This document shows positions 1-11,980 of a stretch of 64,000 bases of DNA, piece by piece. The DNA comes from Pyronema omphalodes. Taxonomy: Eukaryota; Ascomycota; Pezizomycetes; Pezizales; Pyronemataceae. Location: assembly GCA_024516155.1 (NCBI GenBank), contig JAJJXM010000022.1, positions 682,001 to 746,000 on the forward strand, given 5' to 3'. The notes beneath the pieces are model-generated. The model did no database searches. It worked only from the letters and a program-made list of their open reading frames with translations, and was not told where the DNA came from. How positions within the stretch are numbered: position 1 is the stretch's first letter; every line of letters begins with the position of its first letter. A program made the translations under genes and the position numbers.

Positions 1-204
1 ATTAGTATTGTTCCTTGTATCCTCTCTCGAGTGCACTAGTCATCAGACATGGTTCGGAATTTCGAATGAAACATGAGAACTTCTTTGTCATATACCTTCT
101 TCTCCGATTATCCGAAAACCTGTGAGCCAGCGCAAAATTAGTATACAAATTGTCGAATCTAGTCAGATGCCAGCGTCGGTATTGTCGAGCTCGGCGATTG
201 CGGC

Positions 205-1077
205 TTAAGAGCGGAGCTTGTAACGAGCACGGAATGCAGCAGCTGCCTTTTTCAGTTTGCACTCAGTCGCAATGTGGCCCTTTTTGGTGCAATAATGGCA
301 TTCCACGTCACGGTTGGTCCTTGCTGATTTTGCATGTCTCTTATTATTCGATCCGGAGGGAGCACCCCTTTTGTTGTTGTCGTTTTTGCCTTCGTAACAG
401 TCCTTCGTATCATGAGAGGGACATTTACAGTGGCGACACCACTTGGCAGTAGGTTGATGAGCAACTCCTGAGGCAGTAGGTATCGTGGTCTGATACAACA
501 TTTCATGCTCGGAGAGAGTGTTCATGAGGGTGACAACAGTTGTATCCTCGGTTTTCGACAGCTCGTGCTTGGTGATGCCGTAACTGTCAGGGATCCTGCA
601 GATGACCAAATTAATGATGTCCTCGTCCTGGATTTCCTGTTTAGTGCCAACCAAGTCTGTCTGTATGTTTAGAAGTTCCCATATCCACGCTGTGATTGGA
701 AGATTCGGAGGAGGGGTTGATTCGTAGAACTTCTTCCACAACGCTCTCCGGCCTTGGACAGTCCTTGTGTTATCCATTTTCATCTCCAGTGTCAACCACA
801 TCACTCGGGGTGATGTCTGGTTTCTCAAGTATGAACGCGCTTGGGGAGTGCAGTATGCCCAGATTAGAGCTGCGGCTTTATTGGCCCGTTCATTCCAGTA
901 CTGAATATCCCTGATGGCTTCCTCGCAGGTCCCAACGGGCTCTTCTTCAGTTCCGTTCACAATTTTCCACGCGCCCTTGCCGCACAGGAGAAACTTCATA
1001 GAAATTTTCCACTCGGAGTAGTTCGTCGCATCCAAGAGCGGACGATCGACGAGGGTAGAGTCATCGCTAGTTGACAT
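205..1077 (-). CDS. Ty1/copia-type Gag polyprotein with two zinc knuckles (element fragment)
   Basis: A 290-residue frame reading leftward. The N-terminal half looks like the copia Gag (UBN2 / Retrotran_gag_2) core: an opening of the type 'L.ATNYSEWKISMKFLL' at about residues 16-30, followed by helical sequence with conserved Trp and Leu. Two CCHC zinc knuckles follow, C-x2-C-x4-H-x4-C near residues 214-227 (WCRHCKCPSHDTKDC) and 262-275 (CHYCTKKGHIATEC), then a basic tail. In this family Gag coats the element RNA in cytoplasmic particles. The frame closes right after the second knuckle. A second stop follows within about 15 codons, and no protease, integrase or reverse transcriptase is readable in the 204 bases left. 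It is therefore a Gag-only derivative or the 5' part of an element with a broken or separate pol lying outside the window. I saw no LTR upstream. The Gag identity is secure; activity is unknown. Confidence 0.8.
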   Translation of the reverse strand: MSTSDDSTLVDRPLLDATNYSEWKISMKFLLCGKGAWKIVNGTEEEPVGTCEEAIRDIQYWNERANKAAALIWAYCTPQARSYLRNQTSPRVMWLTLEMKMDNTRTVQGRRALWKKFYESTPPPNLPITAWIWELLNIQTDLVGTKQEIQDEDIINLVICRIPDSYGITKHELSKTEDTTVVTLMNTLSEHEMLYQTTIPTASGVAHQPTAKWCRHCKCPSHDTKDCYEGKNDNNKRGAPSGSNNKRHAKSARTNRDVECHYCTKKGHIATECKLKKAAAAFRARYKLRS

Positions 1078-1837
1078 GATTGAGAAGAAGAAAAGGAAGA
1101 GTCGTAAGGTTTTTGTTTCAATTACTTAGAGATTTGTGCAAACACAAGGCACAAGGGCTCATAACCTGTCGAAGGTCACGAGAAAAGATCGAGAGAATGA
1201 GAAACGTGGAGGTGGATGTAGCGTATATTGATGAGCGTAAAGAAGCAACCAAAGGTGCGAACAAGCGAGACATAGAAGCAAGATCATCATCCATCCTCCA
1301 CCTAGGCTAAGGCCTTAGGCGAACTTCAACACATACCATCTCATACCATACCATAGCAAGCAGCCGGCTCCATAATCCACTTCAATCTCAAGAAAGGTCT
1401 CAACAGGAAGTCCTTTGGGGTTAGGATAGGTTTACTACAACGGTGGGTTTATGGTCTTGGTGATGGTGATGTTCAGATTTATAATTCATGATGATTATTA
1501 TGGTTATATTTATGGTTACAGTGGTTCATTTCATCCGAGTGATATCACGACATCACTTTTCAACATCCCTATCACCCTCACTATCCCCCCCCTCAACCCC
1601 ATCAAAAGAACCAACAACCTACAACCAATCCCATAATATTCCAACCAACCTAATCGTTAATCCCTCCTTAATATCTACTATACAAAAGGACAATCCCGCA
1701 ACACGCGCATCACATGCCACAGCCATAGTAAAACGAGAAAAAAAACAGAAAAGTACATCCTAAAATACTCCACTTAAAAGCCATATCCACCATATATCCA
1801 TGGCAACATAACTAATTAATAAACATGGTTAATTGGG
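1078..1837. other. Intergenic, gag 5' side to hrd1 3' side
   Basis: AT-rich spacer of about 760 bases. It has short direct repeats of 'taccatac' near 1330-1360 and a run of 'ggtgatggtgatg' near 1457. The part next to hrd1 probably holds that gene's 3' UTR. No coding region, LTR or RNA gene was recognised. Confidence 0.5.
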
Positions 1838-4800
1838 TTACTCCCCTCGATCTATTTCTTTTCCTTTTCCTTTTTCTTCTTTGCTGTATTGTTTTGTTTC
1901 TTCGGTGTCTTCTTTCTTCTCCTTTTCCTCTTGCTGCTCCTGGGTTTGGGCTTCAGCTTGAGTCTCGCTCCTACCCGCCCCCGTCGCTCCTGTAACATCA
2001 GTCACACTACTAGAACCCCCACCAAGCAACCCCTCCACAGCGCCTCTCTTCGCCCGCCATTCATCCTCCCTCTGCCTAACCTCACCTTCAAGACTCCTCA
2101 TAACCCCCTCCTGGGCCGAAAGATTAAACAAGCTTCTCTCGCCAAAGAGATTTAATCTTTCCCCCGTTGGTGCGAAGCTATCGGGTGTCGGGACCGAGAA
2201 GGGGCTGTTTGCTGCTGTTGCTTGAAGGCTGGCTGCTGCTTGTTGAGCGAGGAGGGAGGGGTTAGTTAGAGTTGGGATAGGTTCTGCGTTGCGGGGGGCG
2301 GTTTGGATGATTGGGCCTGCGGTGTGGGGTTCTTGCACATCTGTGGCGGGTACAGAATGCGCAGACGTTTCAGGCGCTTCTTGAACAGAAGTAGACGCAG
2401 TCGCGGAGGTAGAAGTACTAGCAAAGCGACGAAGCGCTGCTTCTTCCATTAAGCGCGCATTAGGGTTTCTATGGGAGTTGTTTACGCTTTGACATTTTGA
2501 TGCCGTAGGTTCCGATGTCAAAGACGAGGTAGGGGTAGGTATTACCGACTCGGATGATGCAGTCGCGCCCGGGCCTTGTTGGTGCATACTGACGGTTTCC
2601 GAAGTTTCCGGTGCCGAAGTTGCCGATGGTGCCGTTGTCGATCCCGAGGTCACTGCCGTATCCGGAACCGGCGTGGTAGGTGTTGCCGACACGGAAGCCG
2701 TTGGTTCCGTTCCCGATGTTCCAGAAGGTCCTGAAGGTCCTGAAGGTCCTGCAGCGGGAGTTTCCGGAATAGGAGGCATAACCAGTACTGTAAGTGGAAT
2801 GACAGACCAGCCTGGTGGTAATACCAGTCCCTGTGGCAATCCAGCTTGCTGTTGGTAAGTTGCTGCTGTCGTCGTAGCTGGCTGTGTGGGCGTAGGTACA
2901 GCATTCGCACCATTTGCACCACTCGGACCAGCTCCAGCTCCAGCTCCAAATTGCCGCTCTCTCATACGTCGCAGAAGAAGCTCTTCTTGTGTTTGCACTG
3001 CCAATTGAGTATCCTGCAAATCACGAGTAAGAGCCTCCGTCGCGGAAGGTTGCTGCGGTTGCGGCGTCTGTGGTTGCTGCTGCTGTGGTGGTGGCGTATT
3101 CGCAGCACCCTGTGCTGGCGGTTGTACAGCAGGGGGAGCAGGCGCTTGAGCTGCCGCTCGCCGCTGGTTCATCTCATTCATCTGATCCATAAAGTCGCCC
3201 ATAGCGCCTCCAAACTGAAGATTACCAAACTGCAAACCCTGAGGCATTGCAGGTGCTCCACCAGCTCTTCCGATGTTAATGACATTGCTATTGTCATCCA
3301 ACACAGGTCTTCTGCAAGTTGGGCATCTCTGCTGTCTCTCGAGCCAACTGCGAAGACATGCGAAATGAAGAACGTGGCCACAGGGTAGCTTCTTCGGCCG
3401 GTGACGCTGGTCTTGAGTACCGGCTGCTCGGGGGGCGGCTCCTGCGGCTCCCCCGTTAGGACCTTCGGTCCAGGGTCGCATTTCCTCTCGGCAAATAATA
3501 CATACACCCTCTTGGCCAACTTCATCTGCAGTGGCATCTGGGTATCGGGAGTTCATGTGAGCGGTGGCACGACGGTAACGAATGAAATCCCGGATCCGTG
3601 TGATGAACGAGCGCAGGGTGAGATAGACATCCCGGATGATGTGCAATGGTAGACCGTACCATGTCAGGACAATGCTGAAGAACGATAGATAAGTAAGGAG
3701 CTTGAGAAAGTCTGTGTTGTTGCGTTAGCTGTTGCTGTCTATCATAGCTTCACATAGCTCTGCATAGCTTCGCATAGTCTTGCGCTTCACGATGCTTTAT
3801 CCGACTTGGACAAGCTTTGCGTAGCCCTGCCGGGTCATCCCTAGCTGCCGTAGCCTTGCGTAGCCTGTGCATAGGGCCAACCAATCGGGGGTATTTCGGA
3901 TCGCAACGCACGCAAGACTGCAGAGAATTGTGGATCCAGAATCCATGAGACAATCGGGAGCACATACCAGTACATAACTCCGAGTAAAAGACCCAAGTGC
4001 CCTTTTCCTCCCAGCCTCCGACATCCAATTCCTCATCCTCCTCCTCTTCCTCTTCCTGTTCTTCACTGCCGGTAGCTTCCATAGCGCGCAATCGCTCCGC
4101 ACGTTCAGCTGCCCTGGCGGCCCTGCGCTTCTTTGCTTCTCTGTAGAGAATGTATTTCTCCACTAGGCTTATTGTGTAGCGGGACAAAATTCCGAGGGAG
4201 GTAATTAAGAGAATTGCGAATTCGAAAGCAAACATGACCTGATGGTAGGCTAGTTAGCGCAATTCAATTCCTAGGATCCCCGATAGCAAGCCCCAATCAT
4301 CGGTAGGAATTGGGAGGAGGGTATAGTAGACATGGCAAAGCTTACCATCATATTTGGCTTTCCGCGCTCGAGAACCGCCGTTATTGAATGCCACACCATC
4401 CCGAGACAAGTAGCGGTGAGTAGAACTAGACTGCTTGCAAGACGAATATGAAAAAGAACAGGACGCTCAGGTGGCTGCTGCTCCATCTGTCGTTCAAAAT
4501 TAGCACAATCCCGTGAAAAGCCAAGCGACACTGGCGATGGGATGCAAGTCCACAGTAAACGCCGTAAAAATCGCCACCGCGGATTCCGAAACGGGTAACA
4601 CATACAAACTCAACCCTTCCCCCTCCAATCCATGAAAAGCACTTGATAAACAACAAAACTCCGAACATAACAATAAACCTAATATCGAAATCGTCCCGGA
4701 AGATTGTTGCCGCAAGACATGTCTCTGTCACCGCGTACCATGCCTTTTCGTAAATCTGCTCTACCTCCATTGCTCGTAGCGGTCCGTAGAATATAAGTTG

Positions 4801-5567
4801 CAAGGCATGCCCGAAAACTATGGAAAAGAAGATGAGGATGTTGGTGAGAACCTAGAAACAGTAATTGTCAGTATTATTCAACCCAATCAGTGTCAAAAAC
4901 CAGCTGTGGAAAAAACCTCCGCCGATGGCAATCCATAATATCAAAAGCCCGGCGGAGGGCCACAACATGCCGCTCAGACAAGCAGCGGGCATCTCCTGCA
5001 GGACACCACGACACCATTCCCAAAACCCTCATCCCACCACCAATCACCTATCACCCATCCCATCACCACCATCGTCACCAACAGGCCCCGCATCCGTAAC
5101 CATAGCCATAATCGACGAACCCACATAGCATAGCAGATAGAAAAAAGGTATCCATACCATAAGACACGCATTACTCTGGGCCAAATAAACACAAGCCGAA
5201 TAAAAGTTCGCTCTCTGATTAAACGCAGATAGCACGACACCCGTTGCTATCACCGTGCTAGCCTGTTAAGTTCCCTCGTCAGTCAGTCAATGAATCCTAT
5301 GTAATAGCTTCTATGCGTGTATGTATGGATACTGCTACAATATCAATTATAGCATAGCACAGCATAGCATAGCATAGCGGGGTCATGCAAGCTCGCTGAG
5401 CTCAAGCTGCTAGCTACCAGCTACCATTCGCGAGCTTCAAACGCGTAGGTAAGGGCATATAGTAGTCTCGAAGTGGCCAGGAAGTGGACATGACATAGCC
5501 AGAGAGGGTCAGTGGGGGGGGGGGGGGGGGGGGGGGGACTCACGGCGCCATAATAGGCGAGCCTCAT
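1838..5567 (-). CDS. hrd1: Hrd1/synoviolin-type ER membrane RING-H2 E3 ubiquitin ligase
   Basis: E3 ligase at the core of the ER-associated degradation retrotranslocation complex (partners Hrd3, Der1, Usa1). Six exons can be joined in frame: 5567-5544, 5262-5158, 4851-4606, 4486-4346, 4238-3968 and 3711-1838, giving 886 residues. All introns are GT-AG (281, 306, 119, 107 and 256 nt). The start is a 24-nt exon encoding MRLAYYGA with donor GTGAGT, matching the usual Hrd1 N-terminus. Family blocks follow: FNQRANFYSACVYLAQSNA, FYGPLRAMEVEQIYEKAW, and the E-Q-Q-P-P block opening exon 4. Six hydrophobic segments lie roughly at residues 5-25, 28-60, 100-120, 136-158, 173-193 and 264-288, with an acidic loop near 229-251. 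The RING-H2 finger covers about 333-395 (CIIC, then CGHVLHFAC, then CPTC). The tail (about 400-886) is Ala/Pro/Gln/Ser/Thr-rich and ends in a charged stretch. A pure C24 tract lies next to the first 5' splice site. Identification is firm; the tail is low-complexity and poorly constrained. Confidence 0.93.
5514..5537. repeat. G24 homopolymer inside hrd1 intron 1
   Basis: Twenty-four consecutive G on the plus strand. On the hrd1 transcript this is C24 starting at intron position +7, directly after the GTGAGT donor of the 24-nt first coding exon. It is the longest of eight poly(G/C) tracts in the window. Confidence 0.9.
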
Positions 5568-8500
5568 GCCTAAGATTTCAACACAATTCGTTACTTTCTC
5601 GTTTGATGCTTCCTTAACCTATTGGTTTCCAGTGCAAAAGCAATGCCGTGACGGAGGAGATCAGGCAGGCAAGCTTTTTTTTCGTACTGCGGGCTTTGTG
5701 CTTCTGGCTTCTGGCTTCTGGCTTCTGGCTTCGTTGCTGCTTCGCTGCGCTGCGCGTGGAAGATACCGACTGACTGTAAGATGATGCGTTGAAGACAGAT
5801 TGTACGATTCGACGTATCACGTGATCTGACGTCGGTTGGTCCGGGGGCTAGAGTACATACAGTAGCTACCGGGGATGTAAAGTCGCGTGGAACGTGTAAG
5901 GTGAGAGGTGAAAGGTGAAAGGTGCAGCACAGCACGACAGCAGGTGGAGGTGCAGTAGAAGTGATGCGCCGATAAAATAAAGGCAAGGAGATGGTTTTTT
6001 TGTTTGCTCGGCGTATAAGAAAAGTACCTGGAAAAGAGCTCCTGCACGGAACGGCCGGATCGAACGGAGGATGGTAATTTGTGGATGATACGCTCCCGGG
6101 GTCGCCGAGCTTCCTGCCGGGAGAATTGATGCACGGGTATGGAGTATGATGGACACTGGCCGACATTAACATTGTTGTTTTCAACCCTTATGAGTGACGG
6201 GTGAAAATATCAACTGGCTTTCATGTTTCTATGTCTGTCTGGATCTTGAACTCCGGTATCGGCTGTGATAATTAGTAGACTGTGTAAGTAGGTTAATCCC
6301 GAGTAATGGCAGAGTATTCGTCTCGGCTCGCCAAACTTCCGTGATCCGTAACGGCAAAATCGGAAGCCCATCGGAAGGAAGCCCATGAAGTCGTTCCAAG
6401 CACCAACGGGCCGAAAGCTGTCATTGCATGTATATGCACAGGTAGTATGATGATTGGTAGATATAAATTCCGGGCAAAGAATCAAGAACCCATTTTCATA
6501 GCATAGTCTCTGCCAGTCAACTGGACTCGTCGCCCAGGAGAAGCTTCGAAGCTTTGAGCCGCGCACGACTCGACTTTAACCAACCTTACCAAAGACAGCT
6601 CTAGAGTCAACTGATCTGAAACTAAAGCATCTAGAATCTGTCACGCGATCAAAATGTGGGGAAGCTTATGTACGTATGCCACCATAGGAGGCGGACTGCT
6701 GTGGGCCCTGGGCCCGGGGAGAGGGACCTCAACAAAAAGTATGTACACGAAACTGAAACATCGACGTGTTCTTCGAAGTTCAGATGGTTGCTGTTCTGAC
6801 TTGCTGTACTGTTACTGTTTTGTTAACTGCTTAAGATGATCCAATGCAGTCACGAATACATAGTATAGCTTCGGCTGGATTTGACGACTGGGCTCAGAAG
6901 TGTCATATGAGTTCAGAATTACATTCCTACATGTGCTTCATGGAATGGTATGGTCACCATATTCACGCTATGGAATCTATCACCATATTTACAGCCTTCA
7001 GAGTCTATGTATTCCCGGTATTCCAGAATATCAACAGTCCTTGACTATGTACCTAGCATATCTATTGATACCGGAATTCCAGGGGCCATACACTACGTAG
7101 AGTCTCCAGTACCGAGCACTGAGTATGTAACGAAGTTCAGATCATACACTACCATATGTACCTACACCGTGATGACGATCCATGGATATGGACACCATAT
7201 GCCACCATATGCCAGCATATGTAGACTGTCTTGTCTATGTATGTACATTACTGTATGTACACAAGCCCGTTAAGTTTGCAACACAACGCACGTCGCAACG
7301 CAGCAACCCAGCATGTCATCAAGCCACCTGAGGATCTATTCTTGGAGCCGAGATTAACTCCGGACGTCTGAGAGCTTAAAACGAGCTTAAAATGAAGATC
7401 AAGATTTGATATGTAATAAATCTGGGGTAATTTGTATGTTAAGGTAAAATAAATATTGGAGGTTGTGATCTGAGCTCTGTTTCTTGGTGATTTGGTGATT
7501 TGTGGATTCTGGTCCTTGATTCCTTGGCAGCAGTTACGGTACCTGGGGTCCTGAGGTCCTGAGCGCTCAGCGGCAAGCAGGTGGCTTTGAAGTTTCGAAG
7601 TTTCGAAGTTTCGAAGGTTAGATTAGCACGCTTGCTTGGCAAAACAATGAGTCAGAGAGTCATCATCACGGTTAGCTATGAAAAATAATGGTTATCATAT
7701 CCTGATGGCATATGAGACGAGTTAATTTCCTGGTATGCATCATAACTATTACCATTAGGTAACTCTTATGGTTTAATAACCGTACTAGTTGGCGTTATCA
7801 TATGATAAGAGTTATGCGCTAATATTAAACGTTATTTGTCCAGCGGTTATTTCTCGTTGGTCCCCGGGGCTGGGTATCACAGTTGACTGTTGGACCCTTC
7901 CTAATATGGTGGCCGCTATAGATCGGGTTCGATGGTTGGTTGGTTGTATGGTGGGCATATCGGGGAGTTGTGCAAGACTGCAAGTGCGACTTCAGAGTAT
8001 GGTTGGAGTGAGTACTTAGGCTAATTCCACAATCCCATCACGCCATGTCAACATCATCACTTGTTCACAGCCAGCCGGAGAAAAGAAAATCCCGGCACAC
8101 CCAAAAAATTGGACTTTGTGATAGGGTCCGATATGATGCAATCTGTTGTATGTGTAGGGCAGTATCATATGGACTTTGGATGAAAAAAAGTTTATCTGTT
8201 TGTGATGTATCGAAAGTGACGAATATGAGATGTCGCGATGTCGTCGATGGAGATAACGCCCTGAAAACAAAAATCACCCCCCCCCCCCCTCCTCCTCCTC
8301 TCACCAAGCAAGCACACGCGGATCGGGGACGATGGATCGCTTGTTTGCTTTTTGATCCCGATGCTAAGATATTTCAAGATTAGCAGACTGTTAGTCCCAG
8401 ACAGCGACGAATGCGGGGAGGAAAACCTCAAGGGTTATCTTATGCTCCCTGTCGAGTTTCTTTCCCCATGTTTGACTCCGAGAATTTGCTAGCTGAAGAT

Positions 8501-9878
8501 AGACAAGTGGCTATTGTCTAATTCGTAGACTTGAATACCCAAATAACGTTTGAAGATAACGTTTATCTTTACATATCGGATTGTCGTTTAGAAGAAATTC
8601 AAAGCGATAGCCACTTATCCGATAATATCACCCGCAGTACCAATGTCGTGTATAATAACCTATCCCAGGTTACAAATGTATGTACAACGTAGATTTGGTG
8701 GTCCTTGGGCCCCTTGGTCCCTACATTTCCGGTATCTGACAGCAGTGCTTGCTGCGGAGTTTATACATCTCACACATATTACACAGATACACGCAGATCT
8801 GTACGGTGACGAAGTCGTCGAAGGATGTGGCTCGGAACGGAGTTACTTTGTGAGTCCTTTGGTGCTTGCTGGCTCGCGTCGCGCTGTGCCCGGGGGCAAA
8901 GAGGGTCGTAAAGGCAAAAAAAAAGACAAATTTTCTTTAGCGCGTCCCTCACGCTATCTTCCTTCCCTCTAGTCCTCCTCTACATCTGACACGCGTTACT
9001 TTTCACATCCACCGCACCTCACGCCTAACTCACGCCAACAATCTTTTTTCTCTTCTTTTTTTTCCCCTAGAGCTGCTTCTAGTCCTTTTTCATCGTGTGG
9101 CATCTGAGTTATACGTTACTCTCGACTCGCCAACTAGACTTACCTACTCTAGCGATTATCTTCCGAGCTCTTCCCCCTGGGGTAGACAGCCGACAGTTCG
9201 TTCATCAGAAAGAAAAGACAGGTTACCGTTCTTCAGACAGTGAAGACCAGCTGTTCTGAACAGCACTTCTCTGGTGAGTTGTTTGATTCTGTTCATTTTG
9301 GGGCATCTGGGATTCCTAGAAGTCTCCCCGCATTCTACCCTTACCACACTACCCAAAACTTCCCTTTTGCGGCGATCTCGGGTGGCATTGCGGCCATCAC
9401 GAGCCCTGATCCCACGAGAAAGCATCGGGAACTGTTCCTCACAAGCCCCCTTCATATCCTCCCGGGTTGCACTTGTCGTTGCAGGACCGCAGCAGCGGAT
9501 GAGAACGGTCCGCCGACCTAGTGCAGAAGCCACCCCTCTTCGCTTTTCTAGCCTCGAGACCCGGCAGGGCAGCAGAGCACGCACAAGCAGTTCTTGGAAA
9601 GATATATTTCTGTGGGCTGTGGCTCATCGTGCATGACTCTTTTATCTCGACTGCTTTCTCTTCTGCTCTTCTGTTGTCTGTCTTTCTGAAAAAATCAACT
9701 CCTGCTTCCTTCATCCGTTACAACCCACCAAACGTCACACCTGTCCTCCCGAGCTACGACCCACTAGACACACAAAGCTCATTGCTGACTCGACCAAAAG
9801 TTAACAGCTACTACAACCACCTCCCCCACATCACTACCACCGCTACAACCTCCCCCACCTCCCGCATCCTGATTTAAG
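5568..9878. other. Divergent promoter region between hrd1 and agc1
   Basis: About 4.3 kb with no gene I can support. The left part is the hrd1 promoter and contains the run of 'ggcttct' repeats near 5705-5735. The middle (6.8-8.4 kb) is AT-rich with many CATATG/ATATGG words, a 14-bp palindrome TTATCATATGATAA near 7796, a triple GAAGTTTC repeat near 7590-7615 and C13 at 8277-8289. The last 900 bases are pyrimidine-rich with CT tracts, typical of a strong fungal promoter and 5' leader for agc1. A GGTGAGTT donor-like site near 9270 suggests a possible leader intron, which I cannot confirm. A short frame at 6654-6839 was considered and rejected. Confidence 0.5.
8503..8618. repeat. Small inverted-repeat element, MITE-like
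   Basis: The arms CAAGTGGCTATTG (8504-8516) and CGATAGCCACTTA (8605-8617) are imperfect inverted repeats that extend weakly inward (AATTC / GAATT). They enclose about 90 bases containing two copies of ATAACGTTT. Size and structure fit a miniature inverted-repeat element, but no second copy and no clear target duplication were found here. Confidence 0.35.
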
Positions 9879-11980
9879 ATGACTCCCGCTACTGAGGTCG
9901 TCAAGGAATCGCCTTTGGGGAGTGAGCATGTCACAACTCACTCTGAAGAAGCTAAAGCTGCTTTCGAGAAGTTCGCTACCATTACAACCCCCGCCGGAGA
10001 GAGAGCAATGAGCCGGACCGATTTCGTCAATGCCATTGCACCAGAATCCGCCGACTACCACAAGATCCCCCGAGACCAGTTTGGAATCTTGTTCGAGGTC
10101 GCCGACCGCGCGGGTGCTGGCTACCTTACATTGGAAGAGTGGGCTACCTTCGAGTCTCTGCTATCCAAGCCGGATGCGGAGTACCAGATCGTATTCCGCC
10201 GTTTCGACGTTCAAGGAAAGGGCACCGTCGACTTTGACGACCTTGTGGCCATCACGAAGGCCAACAAATCTGACTCTTCTTTGCCCTTCAACTGGGACAG
10301 CGCATGGGCGACGCTGTACGCTGGTTCGCCGAAGAGCCGCCACTCCCTCACCTACGAGCAGTTTTCTCAGATGCTGCGGGCGATCCAGGGAGAGAAGGTA
10401 CGTCAGGCCTTCCAGGCGTTCGATCCCAAGGCTACTGGGTTTATTGAGGTAGCCGAATTCGAAAGAATTGTCAAGGAGACGGCTGGACACAAGTTGTCCG
10501 ACCATATCCTCGACAACCTCAACACCTTCATCGGTGTTGGGGCGGCAACCAAAATCCCTTATGCCAACGTTCGTGCTTTCCACAACGTTATGAGGGAGAT
10601 GGACACCGTGGACGCCGTTGTCAGGAGCGCCACCGCCAAGTCCAAGGATGGCAAGATCACCAGGGCCGAGTTTTTGAACGAGGCTGCGCGCATTACGCGC
10701 TTCTCTCACTTTACCCCGCTCGAAGCCGACATCCTTTTCCACTTCGCCGGATTGGACAACGAGAGCGACCGCCTTTCTTGGAAGGACTTCAGCCGTGTCC
10801 TTGACCCTCTCTACCGCCAGAGCGCCGCCGCTGCCCCCAAACCTGCCGCTTCTTCCAACGGTATGGTTGAGCAGGCCATCGAGTCGGCCTACAACTTCGG
10901 TCTTGGTGCCATTGCTGGAGCTTTCGGAGCGACGATGGTTTACCCCATCGACCTCGTGAAGACCAGGATGCAGAACCAGCGAAGCAACCTCGTTGGAGAG
11001 ACCTTGTACAAGAACAGCATCGACTGTTTCCGCAAGGTTCTCAAGAACGAGGGCTTCAAGGGCTTGTACTCGGGACTTGGTCCCCAGTTGATCGGAGTTG
11101 CGCCTGAGAAGGCTATCAAGTTGACGGTTAACGACTTTGTCCGGACAAAGTTGACTGACAAGAACGGAAACATTACGTTTCCTTTGGAGATGTTGGCTGG
11201 TGGTACCGCAGGTGCCTGTCAGGTCGTGTTCACCAAGTATGTTTCCCGCACCTTACGTTCTTTTGTTCTTTTTACTGACCGCGATATAGCCCTCTGGAAA
11301 TCGTAAAGATCCGCCTCCAAGTACAGGGAGAGTTGACTAAGAACGTTGTCGACACTCCTCGCCGATCCGCTCTCTGGATCGTCAAGAACCTTGGAATTGT
11401 CGGTCTCTACAAGGGTGCTTCGGCATGCCTTCTTCGCGACGTTCCCTTCTCCGCTATCTACTTCCCCGCATACGCGCACCTCAAGAAGGACTGGTTCGGA
11501 GAGTCTCCAACCAAGCCCCTTGGTATCGCTCAGCTCTTGACCGCCGGAGCCATCGCCGGAATGCCCGCCGCGTATCTTACCACCCCCTGCGACGTTATTA
11601 AAACCCGTCTGCAAGTTGAGGCCCGCAAGGGACAGACCTCCTACCGTGGTCTCGTTCACTGTGCTACTACTGTATGGAAGGAGGAGGGTTACAAGGCCTT
11701 CTTCAAGGGAGGACCGGCCCGTATTATGCGCTCTTCTCCCCAGTTCGGTTTCACTCTCGCGGCGTACGAGTTGTTGAAGACTTCTTTCCCCCTCCACTCC
11801 GACGACGAGAAGCACGGAAAGCCTTCTGTTGCATTGGCCAGCGACCCGAGCCCTCTGTCCTACCTCAGATCCAGGAATGCGATGAAAATCATCTTGGATC
11901 TTGACAAGAACTTCGGCAAGCACACTTTGCCCGCAGACAAGGCTGCCTGGGCTGCCGCGACCGGCGTAAAGTCCGCGTAA
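9879..11980 (+). CDS. agc1: Calcium-regulated mitochondrial aspartate/glutamate carrier (AGC/Aralar type, SLC25)
   Basis: Inner-membrane antiporter exchanging matrix aspartate for cytosolic glutamate plus a proton, feeding the malate-aspartate shuttle. Two exons, 9879-11236 and 11290-11980, are joined over a 53-nt GT-AG intron (AA|GTATGT ... ATATAG|C) and give 682 residues. The start is the first ATG, directly after an in-frame TAA. The N-terminal half carries EF-hand-like loops at about 76-87 ([12 protein letters not shown]), 110-121 ([12 protein letters not shown]) and 182-193, plus a degenerate one near 293, as in animal citrin/aralar; the S. cerevisiae AGC1 lacks this regulatory domain. 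The carrier domain (about 338-620) has all three signature motifs: PIDLVK near 356, PLEIVK across the splice junction, and PCDVIK in the third repeat. The C-terminal tail is the amphipathic extension seen in AGC proteins. A truncated, inactivated copy lies at about 22.45-23.85 kb. Confidence 0.95.

Noticed and set aside
2..204. Pol (protease) start downstream of the copia gag
   Set aside because: A faint LDS...TGFR similarity appears past the stops, but no intact catalytic motif or open frame supports it.
6654..6839. Short plus-strand frame MWGSLCTYATIGGGLLWALG... with a donor-like AAAGTATGT
   Set aside because: The N-terminus looks like a tiny membrane protein, but no second exon could be joined and the downstream sequence is low-complexity CATATG-rich DNA.
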